Source of the DNA: Gordonia asplenii
Lineage (GTDB): Bacteria > Actinomycetota > Actinomycetes > Mycobacteriales > Mycobacteriaceae
Assembly (NCBI RefSeq): GCF_012933505.1
Contig: NZ_JABBNB010000020.1
Coordinates: forward strand, 53,709 to 117,708
Reading direction: 5' to 3'
Length of the DNA: 64,000 nt
Each line of letters opens with the position of its first letter. Within the stretch, counting starts at the first letter, position 1. The translations under genes and the position numbers were made by a program. The notes below the pieces were generated by a model. That model was not told the origin of the DNA and did no database searches. It was given only the letters and a program-made list of their open reading frames with translations. Shown here piece by piece: positions 19,001 through 26,619 of this stretch.

Positions 19001-20491
19001 CTACAGCGCGATCCACGTGTGCTTGAGGTGGGTGTACTTGTCGAGGGCGTAAACGCCCTTGTCAGAGCCGTTTCCGGACAGCTTTCGGCCGCCGAACGGG
19101 GTGGCGGGCACGCCCTCCTCGTAGGAGTTGACCCACACATTCCCGACGTCGAGGCCGCGCGAGAGCCGATGGATCCGCGAGACGTCACGCGTCCAGACCG
19201 ATGCCGCGAGACCGAACTCGGTGTCGTTGGCCAGGCGCAGCGCCTCGTCTTCGTCGGTGAACGGGGCGATGCAGACGACCGGGCCGAAGATCTCGTCGCG
19301 GACGATCTGCATGGCCGGATCGGTCTCGGTGAACACCGCGGGAGCGACCACGGAGCGGGTGTCGTCGAGCGGCTGATCGCTGCCGGTGCGCAGGGTGGCG
19401 CCGTCGGCGAGTCCGGACTTGATGTACTCGAGCACCGTCGTGGCTTGGCTGCGGCTGCTCAGTGGTCCGAGGTCGGTCGCCGGGTCGAGCGGATCGCCGA
19501 TCGTCAGCGCTTGCACGCCCGCGCACACGGCGTCGACGACGTCGTCGTAGACCGAGCGCTCCACGTAGAGCCTGGTCCCGGCGGTGCACATCTGGCCGGT
19601 GTTGAAGGTGAACGCCCAGATCGCGGTCTTGATCGCGACGTCGAGGTCGGGGGCGTCGGCGAAGATGATATTCGGCGATTTGCCGCCGAGTTCCAGCGAG
19701 ACCGTCTTGCCGTTCGACGCCCCGGAGTCACCGAGCAGTCGCAGCCCGACGTCGGTCGATCCGGTGAAGGTCAGGCACGCCACCGAATTGTGCGTCGCCA
19801 GCGCCGTGCCGACGGTCGCGCCGCGGCCGGTGACGACGTGGAACACACCGTCGGGCAGGCCGGCGAGGCTGCTGAGTTCGGCGAGCCGCAACGACGAGGC
19901 CGACGTCGCGAGCGCGGGTTTGAGGACGACGCTGTTCCCGGCCATCAACGCGGGTGCGATCTTCAGCATCGCGAGGGACAGCGGGAAGTTCCACGGGGTG
20001 ATCGCCGCGACGACGCCGACCGGCTCGCGAGTGACCAGGGCCAATGCGTCGTTGAGGCCGCGCGGCGACTCGTCCATGAGCTTGTCCGCGAGCTCGCCGT
20101 ACCAGCGCAGCACGCGCGCCGTCGTCGCGACCTCGATGGTGCGGGCGTCGCGGGCGGGCTTGCCCATCTCCCGGGAGACCAGGACGGCCAGTTCGTCGGC
20201 GTTGCGATCGATCAGGTCGGCCCAGGCGATGAGGGTGCGCCCGCGGTCGGTGGGCGAGATTCGTGACCAGGCGCCACCGTCGAAGGTGGCCGCCGCCTGC
20301 TTGACGACGCGGTCGACGTCGGCGGCCGACGCCGCGGGAACGGTGGTGAACTCGGTGTCGGTCCAGGGGTCGCGCAACGGCAGGGTGGCCAGATCGGCGG
20401 CCTCGGCCCAGGTACCGCCGTCCCACATCCCGAAGGAGGTGGGCACGGCGGCCGCCAGGTCGCGCCAGCCGGATGTGATGGCGGTGGACAT
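19001..20491 (-). CDS. Aldehyde dehydrogenase
   Basis: 496 residues, typical ALDH length. Glu267 (LELGGKSP) is the general base and Cys302 (GQMCTAGTR) the nucleophile; the NAD-binding segment PWNFPL and GSTDVG are present. It oxidises an aldehyde to the carboxylic acid with NAD(P). Within the operon it would take the aldehyde from the adjacent alcohol dehydrogenase, as PuuC does in putrescine breakdown. Its ATG shares one base with the stop of the PhyH gene (TGATG), so translation is coupled. Confidence 0.93.
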   Translation of the reverse strand: MSTAITSGWRDLAAAVPTSFGMWDGGTWAEAADLATLPLRDPWTDTEFTTVPAASAADVDRVVKQAAATFDGGAWSRISPTDRGRTLIAWADLIDRNADELAVLVSREMGKPARDARTIEVATTARVLRWYGELADKLMDESPRGLNDALALVTREPVGVVAAITPWNFPLSLAMLKIAPALMAGNSVVLKPALATSASSLRLAELSSLAGLPDGVFHVVTGRGATVGTALATHNSVACLTFTGSTDVGLRLLGDSGASNGKTVSLELGGKSPNIIFADAPDLDVAIKTAIWAFTFNTGQMCTAGTRLYVERSVYDDVVDAVCAGVQALTIGDPLDPATDLGPLSSRSQATTVLEYIKSGLADGATLRTGSDQPLDDTRSVVAPAVFTETDPAMQIVRDEIFGPVVCIAPFTDEDEALRLANDTEFGLAASVWTRDVSRIHRLSRGLDVGNVWVNSYEEGVPATPFGGRKLSGNGSDKGVYALDKYTHLKHTWIAL

Positions 20492-21369
20492 CAGACTGCG
20501 ACTCCGGCGTGCAGGCCGGCGTTTTCGACGTCGCCGAGAACGACCCGCGGGTCGGCCATTTCGCCGTTGTACTCGATCCACCCCATGTACGGGTTCGACG
20601 CGGTGAACCCGAGCAGATCCTGGATCTCGCGTGGCATCTGCCTGATCTCGTCGAGGGACAGCGACAGGTAGTGGTTCTCCTCCTGCCGCAGGTAGCCGCG
20701 GAAGAAGCCCAGGATCGCACCGGTCCGCACCGAGTCATCGGTTACGTTCTGGCCGCCGCCGTGGTAGGTACCGGCCAGCCACATCACCGCTGAACCGGCG
20801 GTCATCTCCGCGGGAATGGTCTCGGAGACCAGGGGCATCCGCTCGTCGTCCCAGAGGTGGCTGCCGGGGATCACCCGGGTGGCGCCGTTGGCCTCGGTGA
20901 AATCGGAGACGGCGGTCATCACGCCGATCCCGTCGGTGCGTCCCGGATGCACGGTGTAGAAGATGCTGTCGTCGCGGTGCAGCGGCTGCAGGCCCTGACC
21001 CGGGTGGATCTGAATGCACTGGGTCGCGCCGATCTGATAGGTCGGCTTCTCGTCGACGCGGTCCTGGCCGTACCACATTCCCTTCGGGGTGCCGAGGAAA
21101 TGTGCTGCCGCACCGTGGATTACGGGGCTGAGTGCGGCAGCGTCGAGGCCGCGGGTGTGCTTGAAGAGCCGGCCGAGGCGGCGGGTCTTGGTGCCGGCGA
21201 AGTACGGGTCGGAACCGTCGGGGGTCGCCGTCATCAGCGGAGTGAGGTCGGCTTTGACGGTGGCGAGCTGCTCGGCGGTGAGCAGGTCGGGCAGGCGGAC
21301 GACGCCGTCGGCTTCCAGGACGGCGATGGCTTCGTCGGCGGTGTATGCGTCACGCAATTGTGCGGTCAT
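20491..21369 (-). CDS. Phytanoyl-CoA dioxygenase (PhyH) family protein, copy 1
   Basis: 292 residues. The iron-binding facial triad fits His131-x-Asp133 (LHRDDS) and His203 (TYHGGGQN), with a downstream Arg in the position that holds 2-oxoglutarate. GSHLWDD between them is typical of the family. Such enzymes use Fe(II), oxygen and 2-oxoglutarate to hydroxylate an unactivated carbon. AAGGAG precedes the ATG with good spacing. It is clearly related to the PhyH protein at 26620-27519. In the operon it stands between the ligase and the aldehyde dehydrogenase, so hydroxylation of a ligated substrate is the likely step. Confidence 0.9.
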   Translation of the reverse strand: MTAQLRDAYTADEAIAVLEADGVVRLPDLLTAEQLATVKADLTPLMTATPDGSDPYFAGTKTRRLGRLFKHTRGLDAAALSPVIHGAAAHFLGTPKGMWYGQDRVDEKPTYQIGATQCIQIHPGQGLQPLHRDDSIFYTVHPGRTDGIGVMTAVSDFTEANGATRVIPGSHLWDDERMPLVSETIPAEMTAGSAVMWLAGTYHGGGQNVTDDSVRTGAILGFFRGYLRQEENHYLSLSLDEIRQMPREIQDLLGFTASNPYMGWIEYNGEMADPRVVLGDVENAGLHAGVAV

Positions 21370-21420
21370 TGTTCTTCTCCTTGGCGTGTGCTGCGGTTGG
21401 TTCTTCGTTCGGATACGGGC

Positions 21421-22797
21421 TCAGGCGAGTTCGAAGTAGCGCTTCGACTCCCACACGGAGAGTTGGTCGTCGTCGCGTTCGGTCTCGGTGTGGTAGGTGA
21501 TCCATTCCCACCGGCGGACACCGATCCAGTTATCGATGAACTCGTCGCCGAGGTACTCGCGCAGCGTCGTGTCGTTCTCCAGCGCCTCCAGGGCGGAGTA
21601 CAGATCGGCGGGGATACGCGGCACCACCTCGCCCGGTGCGCCCCACGCCATCAGGTTGAACGCGGCGGGCGGCTCGGTCTTGTTGTCCAGACCCGACAGG
21701 CCGGCGGCGAGGAACGACGCCATCGTGAGGTAGCAATTGGAGTCCGCGGACGGCAGCCGGTACTCCAGCCGGGTCGCGTGGGGACCGTCGAGGACGGCGC
21801 GTACCGCGCAGGATTTGTTCGCGATTCCCCACGTCACCGTGGTGGGCGGTCCCTCCAGGTCGAGCAGCCGCCGGTAGGAGGTGATCGTCGGCAGGGCGAA
21901 GCTCGTCGCGGCTTCGAGTGAGCCCATCACGCCGCCGAGGAAGTTGAGCATGCGGTCACTGGGTTGGGTGACGTCGGCGGCGTCGAAGAAGACGTTTCCG
22001 TCGTCGTCGGAGACCGACACGTTGAGGTGGGCGCCCTGGCCGTACTCCGCGGACCACTTCGACATGAACGTCACGGTGCGGCCGAGCGAATAGGCCACCT
22101 CGCGCATCACCTGTCGGGTGCGGGTGCAGCGGTCCGCCGCGGTCACCGCGTCGGCGGGCGGAAGATTGAACTCGATCTGTCCGCTGGCCGCCTCGTCCGA
22201 CCATCCCTCCCATTCGATGCCGAGTTCGTCGAGCCGCGCGGTGACCGCCTCGCCGTATTCGACGAAGTCGGGCGATTTCGCGAGAATCATTGCGGCGCCG
22301 GCATTTCCGCCGAGTGGAGTGAGGTTCTGGTAGTCCTGAGCGCGCGCCTGATCGATGGACTCCACGAAGACGGTGGCCTCGATCTCGACGGACGCCTTGA
22401 CCGTCAGACCGCGGTCGGCATAGGCCGCCACGATGCGCTTGAGTGCCTGACGCGGGTCGGATTGCACCGGCTCGCCGTCGGCGGTCCAGAAGTCGCAGAT
22501 CACCGAGGCCGTTCCCGGCTTCCATTCGAGGAGGGTGCTCTCGTCGGGCCGCAGCGAGATCTCGGGCATGAACGCTCCCTGCCGCCAGGACGGCAGCCGG
22601 TAACCCAGATGAGCGTGGTTGGAGAGGTCGAGACCGAGGACCAGGTCGGCGATGGCCACTCCCTTGGTACGAGCAGAGCGGTATTTCGCGGGCGACAGCA
22701 TCTTGCCCAAGAGCGCGCCGTCGAGATTCGTCGCCTCGATGCGAACGGTCTTGACGTCGTCGATGTCGTCGAATGCGGGGCTGTCAGAGCTCACCAC
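21421..22797 (-). CDS. Glutamine-synthetase-like gamma-glutamyl-amine ligase (PuuA/GlnA-like)
   Basis: 458 residues, GTG start overlapping the end of the upstream gene. The GS catalytic fold is visible: metal-binding EIE at 138-140, GQIEFNLPPADAVTAAD, GQGAHLNVS, an NKSCAVR segment and the C-terminal RLEYRLPSADSNCYL, where the usual N-P-Y is N-C-Y. The N-terminal beta-grasp part is short. Length and divergence from true glutamine synthetase place it with PuuA and the actinobacterial GlnA3/GlnA4 enzymes, which join glutamate to polyamines or ethanolamine using ATP. With a C26 hydrolase in the same operon, ligation of an external amine is more likely than ammonia assimilation. Confidence 0.88.
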   Translation of the reverse strand: MVSSDSPAFDDIDDVKTVRIEATNLDGALLGKMLSPAKYRSARTKGVAIADLVLGLDLSNHAHLGYRLPSWRQGAFMPEISLRPDESTLLEWKPGTASVICDFWTADGEPVQSDPRQALKRIVAAYADRGLTVKASVEIEATVFVESIDQARAQDYQNLTPLGGNAGAAMILAKSPDFVEYGEAVTARLDELGIEWEGWSDEAASGQIEFNLPPADAVTAADRCTRTRQVMREVAYSLGRTVTFMSKWSAEYGQGAHLNVSVSDDDGNVFFDAADVTQPSDRMLNFLGGVMGSLEAATSFALPTITSYRRLLDLEGPPTTVTWGIANKSCAVRAVLDGPHATRLEYRLPSADSNCYLTMASFLAAGLSGLDNKTEPPAAFNLMAWGAPGEVVPRIPADLYSALEALENDTTLREYLGDEFIDNWIGVRRWEWITYHTETERDDDQLSVWESKRYFELA

Positions 22798-23404
22798 ACA
22801 CCACCTTCTGGTTGGCGCCGAACAGCGCGGAGAAAACAGGGAATGTCATGTTGATGCCGAACTCGCCGCCCTCGAGGACCTCGAAGAGAGTCGAGCGACC
22901 TTGGAAGAAGCTGGTCAGCGCGGCCGCGGTGCCGAAGACGCCCTGTCCGTCGGGTTCGTGATCACCGAGTTCGGTTACGGACTCGTCGTCGGCGCAGCAG
23001 ACGTTCAAGCCGATCGGCATGCCCGGCGCCGCCGCGGCGCGGGTCCAGAACGCATCGGCCGCGGTGCGCCAGTCGACGTCGCTGCGCGTGAGCAGCGCGG
23101 CGATCGCCGAAGCGAAGTCGTCGGTCGCGGGCCGGCTGGGCGTCGGATCCGACCACCGGACCTGCCAGGTGTTCTCAGCGTCCGCGGTGGCGTCCGCGGC
23201 GACGATCAGCTCGCCGTCGACGACGCTGACGTGCGCTTTCTGTGCATCGGAGGCCGACATCAGCGTGACGGTGTCGGTGCCCGCGGGGACCTCGGCGCCG
23301 CGAGCGAGTCCCTCGCGCAGACACCGGGCAACCGATAGCACCATCGGGGTGCGGCGCCCGGAGATCTGTACTCCGCCGGGCTCGGGGATGGACGGGTGAG
23401 ACAT
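22784..23404 (-). CDS. SCP2-like hypothetical protein, first gene of the leftward operon
   Basis: 206 residues from the ATG at 23404 with GAGAGG upstream; an earlier in-frame ATG lacks a ribosome site. The C-terminal half (alternating TAAALTSFFQGRSTLFEVLEG and hydrophobic strands) resembles the sterol-carrier-protein-2 fold, which binds hydrophobic ligands. The assignment is weak. It overlaps the ligase gene by 14 bases or fewer and is transcribed first, next to the divergent TetR gene. A role in binding or presenting the operon substrate is conjecture. Confidence 0.6.
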   Translation of the reverse strand: MSHPSIPEPGGVQISGRRTPMVLSVARCLREGLARGAEVPAGTDTVTLMSASDAQKAHVSVVDGELIVAADATADAENTWQVRWSDPTPSRPATDDFASAIAALLTRSDVDWRTAADAFWTRAAAAPGMPIGLNVCCADDESVTELGDHEPDGQGVFGTAAALTSFFQGRSTLFEVLEGGEFGINMTFPVFSALFGANQKVVCGEL

Positions 23405-23433
23405 CGTGAACCTCTCTCGATCGTCTGTCATGA

Positions 23434-23547
23434 TCATTTGATTTACTCAAACGATTAACTCATGTGACACAGCCCACGTCAAGTGTTCGGTGTGAGGTCG
23501 TTCGGCAAAGCCGACTATCCTGGCGAATGACGTATCCAAATGATTAA
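23434..23547. promoter_or_regulatory. Divergent control region with TetR operator candidates
   Basis: Between the leftward operon and the divergent TetR gene lies an inverted repeat TCATTTGA-TTTAC-TCAAACGA (23434-23454, 7 of 8 bases paired). A further copy of its half-site plus flank, CAAATGATTAA, lies at 23537-23547 (CAAACGATTAA at 23448-23458). The 8-mer TCATTTGA recurs in the next regulatory region at 25686-25693. The arrangement fits autoregulation by the TetR protein together with control of the operon. Confidence 0.6.
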
Positions 23548-23592
23548 GTCGGGCCAGGTGTTCGCTCGGTCCGGCCGAGTGAGGAGTTCGCG

Positions 23593-24195
23593 ATGGCGCA
23601 TATCCCAGCTGTCGAACGTCGACGCCAGATCATCGAGGTGGCGGCCCGGGTGATCGCACGCGAAGGCGTCGCCAAAGCGACGACGCGGCGTATCGGCGCG
23701 GAGGCGAAGGCCAACATCGGCACGCTGCACTACACCTTCGGCACCAAAGACGAGCTGCTCGACGCCACCTACGAGTACTGCTGGGACATGGCGCGGGAGA
23801 TCGTCGACGCCGCGGTCGAGGCGGGCGCGGGGCCCGGTGGTACGGCTCGCGAATTCCTGTCGCGCTACGCCGAACTAGCCATCGCAGACCCGGATCTCAT
23901 TGCGGCGCAATACCAATTGCTGTGTTGGGGAATCACGCAGCAGGCCCGCAAGGAACAGTCGGGCGAGTTGATGGGACAGCTCGACGACCTCGTCATCGAA
24001 GCGCTGGATCGCTCCGATTGGGCGCACGGGCTACCGATCAGTCATCACCGGCTCGGGCGGATCATCGTCTCCCTGATCGACGGAATCCTGCTGCGGTTCA
24101 TCGTCACCCATTCGGCAGACGAGTGCCGAGCCGACGTCGCCACCGCCACTGAGCTACTCGAAACCCTGCTTTCGGCGCCCGCGCCGAGCAAGTGA
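23593..24195 (+). CDS. TetR-family regulator of the leftward operon
   Basis: 200 residues with GAGGAG before the ATG. The N-terminal helix-turn-helix is typical: RRQIIEVAARVIAREGVAKATTRRIGAEAKANIGTLHYTF split over helices 1-3, with the recognition helix around NIGTLHYTF. The C-terminal ligand domain is unassigned. It is divergent from the 11-gene operon and 188 bases away from it, with operator-like palindromes between. It resembles the TetR proteins at 25728 and 54521 in the TLHYxF region. It most likely represses the operon and responds to the substrate or a CoA/glutamyl intermediate. Confidence 0.88.
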   Translation: MAHIPAVERRRQIIEVAARVIAREGVAKATTRRIGAEAKANIGTLHYTFGTKDELLDATYEYCWDMAREIVDAAVEAGAGPGGTAREFLSRYAELAIADPDLIAAQYQLLCWGITQQARKEQSGELMGQLDDLVIEALDRSDWAHGLPISHHRLGRIIVSLIDGILLRFIVTHSADECRADVATATELLETLLSAPAPSK

Positions 24196-24218
24196 GACGC
24201 GTAGTTCGCTCGCTGTCG

Positions 24219-24351
24219 TGCCGAAGCGACTTTCCCGCTCCCCGAGTGCCGAAGCGACTTCCCGCTCCCCGAGTGCCGAAGCGAGGAACGAGGGTGACCA
24301 CCCCGTTCCCCGAGTGCCGAAGCGAGGAACGAGCTTCGGTGTAACGAGGGG
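24219..24351. repeat. Family B repeat cluster
   Basis: Starting 23 bases after the TetR stop, the unit CCCCGAGTGCCGAAGCGA occurs three times, after a partial copy. The last copy continues into the complete element ending GAGCTTCGGTGTAACGAGGG (to 24351). This is the reverse orientation of the copy after marP. The tandem head part and single complete tail repeat the organisation seen at 2431-2525. Confidence 0.8.
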
Positions 24352-24659
24352 TCTGGTGAGCCGACGATCGCAAGCCGACCCGAACACTCGTTACCTGAAT
24401 AGTCAACTGTTTCAAGGTGTTTGGTGCGTTGGCGTCGTCGGCTCGCGTGGTTTCGACACGGGCCTACGCTAACGCTCTGGCCCGGCTCAACCAGCGGGCG
24501 GAACAAGTCCTGGCCCGGCTCAACCAACGGGCGGAACAAGTCCTGGCCCGGCTCAACCAACGGGCGGAACAAGTCCTGGCCCGGCTCAACCAACGGGCGG
24601 AACAAGTCCTGGCCCGGCTCAACCGGCGGGGTGGAATACGCTCTGGCCGGCTCAAGGAC
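24352..24659. repeat. Family A element with a 33-base tandem array of its end
   Basis: A 46-base family A copy lies at 24448-24493 (TGGTTTCGAC ... GGCTCAACCA). Its flank (CAAGGTGTTTGGTG, from 24415) is shared with the copy at 10251. From 24483 a 33-base unit (CGGCTCAACC plus AACGGGCGGAACAAGTCCTGGCC) is repeated four times exactly or nearly so, to 24614, with a partial fifth to about 24625. The 33-base length keeps any reading frame open, which creates a spurious repetitive protein. No gene is present between 24196 and 24659. Confidence 0.8.
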
Positions 24660-25622
24660 TCAACAAGCGGGAGTCACTGCCGCCAGAAATGCGCAGATGG
24701 CGTCGATCGCCTCGCCGGTCTGGGCGAACTGCCCGACCTCGGGTACGAATCCGTGAAAGACCCCGGGATACCTGATCGCGGTCACCTCGACGTCGTCGGC
24801 GTGCAGGCGCGCCGCGAATGCCTCGGCGTCGTCGCGGATGGGGTCGACCTCGGCCGTGATCACGATCGCGGGTGGCAGTCCGCGCAGGGACTGTGCGCGC
24901 ATCGGCGCCGCGAGCACGTCGCCGGGCGCGCGGGAGGATCCGTCGACATAGTGCGCGAAGCACCATTTCGCGTCGGCCGTGGTCAACAGGGGAGCGTCGG
25001 CGAACTCGGTCCACGAGTCACTTGCGAATCGGTCGTCGACGGCGGGATAGATGAGCACCTGGGCGGCCGGTCTCGGACCACCGCGTTCTCGGAGATCGAG
25101 ACATGTTGCGGCAGTGAGGTTTCCACCTGCCGAGTCGCCGCCGACGGCGATCAGGTCGGAGTCGATGCCGAGTGTCGCGGCCGACTCGTGCAGCCAGGCG
25201 AACGCGTCGAGCGCGTCGTCGAGGGCGGCCGGATAGGGGTGCTCGGGTGCGAGCCGATATTCCAGCGACACCACCGTCCACCCCGACGTCCGCGCGATCG
25301 TCCGGCAGAGCTCGTCGACGCCGTCGAGCGTTCCGAGGATGAATCCGCCGCCGTGCAGGTACAGGAGCGCGGGTGCGTGCGCGGAGTGCGTGTGCCGGTA
25401 CACCCGAGCTCCGACGTCGCCTGATCGCGTGGGGATTCGTATCGTTTCGACCACGTCGACCGGCGTCGGAGGGGCATCTGACGGCTGCGTTGCGGTAATC
25501 GCGCGAGCTGCGTCGACGCCGAGTTCGTGCAGTGGTGCGGGCAACGCCGCGGTGATGCCGTGGGCGACGGCCCGGGCGTGGTCGTCGAGGAGATTCCAAC
25601 AGAGTGGTGTGTCAAGAGCCAT
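24660..25622 (-). CDS. Alpha/beta hydrolase, HSL-type esterase
   Basis: 320 residues from the ATG at 25622, which has AGGGA nine bases upstream; an ATG at 25631 is also possible. The hormone-sensitive-lipase group motifs are present: YLHGGGFILG for the oxyanion hole and GGDSAGGN with Ser at about residue 164; Asp (VDPIRDD) and His (VFHGFV) complete the triad. Such enzymes hydrolyse short acyl esters in the cytoplasm. It is transcribed away from the TetR gene at 25728, separated by a 105-base regulatory region, and could hydrolyse esters made by the Baeyer-Villiger-type enzyme of the neighbouring operon; this is only suggested by proximity. Confidence 0.87.
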   Translation of the reverse strand: MALDTPLCWNLLDDHARAVAHGITAALPAPLHELGVDAARAITATQPSDAPPTPVDVVETIRIPTRSGDVGARVYRHTHSAHAPALLYLHGGGFILGTLDGVDELCRTIARTSGWTVVSLEYRLAPEHPYPAALDDALDAFAWLHESAATLGIDSDLIAVGGDSAGGNLTAATCLDLRERGGPRPAAQVLIYPAVDDRFASDSWTEFADAPLLTTADAKWCFAHYVDGSSRAPGDVLAAPMRAQSLRGLPPAIVITAEVDPIRDDAEAFAARLHADDVEVTAIRYPGVFHGFVPEVGQFAQTGEAIDAICAFLAAVTPAC

Positions 25623-25667
25623 CGTCGTCATTCCCTGCCGAGGTGCTCAGCGCGACTGATCCGCGCT

Positions 25668-25698
25668 GAGAGTCATATGATCATGTCATTTGACTCTC
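25668..25698. promoter_or_regulatory. Operator candidate between esterase and TetR genes
   Basis: A perfect inverted repeat GAGAGTCA ... TGACTCTC with 15 bases between the arms lies upstream of the esterase start. The right side contains TCATTTGA (25686-25693), the same 8-mer as in the control region at 23434. Confidence 0.6.
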
Positions 25699-25727
25699 GG
25701 AATGTAAGGATTGCAACAGGAAGTGAC

Positions 25728-26414
25728 TCAGCTCACTTTGACCCACGACACCAACGACGCTGCCACGGGTTTCGGTGCGTGCGGCATCGGTTGCGAGGGG
25801 GGCGGCGTCACGCCGACGGTGTCGCGGGTGCGCGCGGCGATCCAGGCGTCGAGCACTCCGAGCAGGATGTCCGCCTGTTTGCGGGCTTCCGCGACGTCGC
25901 CGAAGACCGCCCAGCTGATGGCGAATCCGTCGGACATCGCGCCGATGACATAGGCGAGGTCGTCGATCAGTCCGGGCGGGATCGTCGGATCGCCGTCGGC
26001 GGCGTCGGCGAGAATCGACTGGAGAGTCTGTGTGACCTCGTCGTAGACGTCCTTGGCTTGCTCGTCGACTTGACGTTGGGCCCAGCTGATCAATTCGAGT
26101 GCGGCTTTGGCGAAGTCCGGTTTGGTGATGTACCAGTCGAGCAGGCTGCGGAGGAGTTCCCGCGCGGTGGCCGCGAGACCCTCGCTGATGTTGTTGCGCG
26201 CCAACACATCACGATACTCCGTCACGACATGCTGGAACACTGCGGCAAATAGCAGTTCCTTGGTCGCGAAGCAGTAGTGCAACGTCGCGAGGGGCGCGTT
26301 GGCGTCCTCGGCGATTCGGCGCGTGGTAGCGCCGTCGACGCCGCGTGCGGCGATGACGCGTACGGCGGCTGCGACGAGATCGGCGCTGCGCTCCGCGGCG
26401 GGGATGCGAGCCAT
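25728..26414 (-). CDS. TetR-family regulator, second copy
   Basis: 228 residues. The DNA-binding part (RIPAAERSADLVAAAVRVIAARG, then TTRRIAEDANAPLATLHYCF) closely resembles the TetR protein at 23593, and both begin MAxIPA-ER. The ligand domain differs and the C-terminus has a Pro-rich extension. It is divergent from the second PhyH gene (205 bases apart) and reads toward the esterase gene. It probably controls the rightward operon, the esterase, or both. The shared operator 8-mer suggests cross-talk with the first TetR protein. Confidence 0.87.
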   Translation of the reverse strand: MARIPAAERSADLVAAAVRVIAARGVDGATTRRIAEDANAPLATLHYCFATKELLFAAVFQHVVTEYRDVLARNNISEGLAATARELLRSLLDWYITKPDFAKAALELISWAQRQVDEQAKDVYDEVTQTLQSILADAADGDPTIPPGLIDDLAYVIGAMSDGFAISWAVFGDVAEARKQADILLGVLDAWIAARTRDTVGVTPPPSQPMPHAPKPVAASLVSWVKVS

Positions 26415-26465
26415 GTCGTCTCCATTCGAGTTTCACGATCGGTTGACAAAGTCAGTCTTGATGGT

Positions 26466-26535
26466 AACGCCCTAAGCAAGGCGTTCGAATGATCGAGTCA
26501 TAGGTCTTGATCAGTTGATTATTTTGCTCTATGGT
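26466..26535 (+). promoter_or_regulatory. Promoter and operator candidates of the rightward PhyH operon
   Basis: Between the divergent TetR and PhyH genes: an inverted repeat AACGCC-N8-GGCGTT (26466-26485), then TTCGAATGATCGAGTC (26484-26499), which matches TCCAAATGATTAAGTC at 23535-23550 in 12 of 16 bases, then a promoter-like TTGATC (26507-26512) and TATGGT (26530-26535) with 17 bases between. The likeness to the first control region supports shared regulation. Confidence 0.55.
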
Positions 26536-26619
26536 TATGACCGCCATCACACCCCGACCGCCCGACGTCATCTGTCACGTCGCACGAAGCGCGGGGGCGC
26601 GCTCACGAAAGGCATCACC

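Noticed and set aside
21421..22797. Ordinary glutamine synthetase for nitrogen assimilation
   Set aside because: Altered C-terminal motif (N-C-Y), divergent sequence and operon context with a gamma-glutamyl hydrolase.
24483..24625. CRISPR-like array
   Set aside because: Units of 33 bases follow each other without unique spacers, and the unit is the end of a family A element.
24417..25424. A long rightward open frame with an 11-residue repeat (RLNQRAEQVLA)
   Set aside because: The repeat is the translation of the 33-base DNA array; the rest runs antisense through a clear esterase gene.
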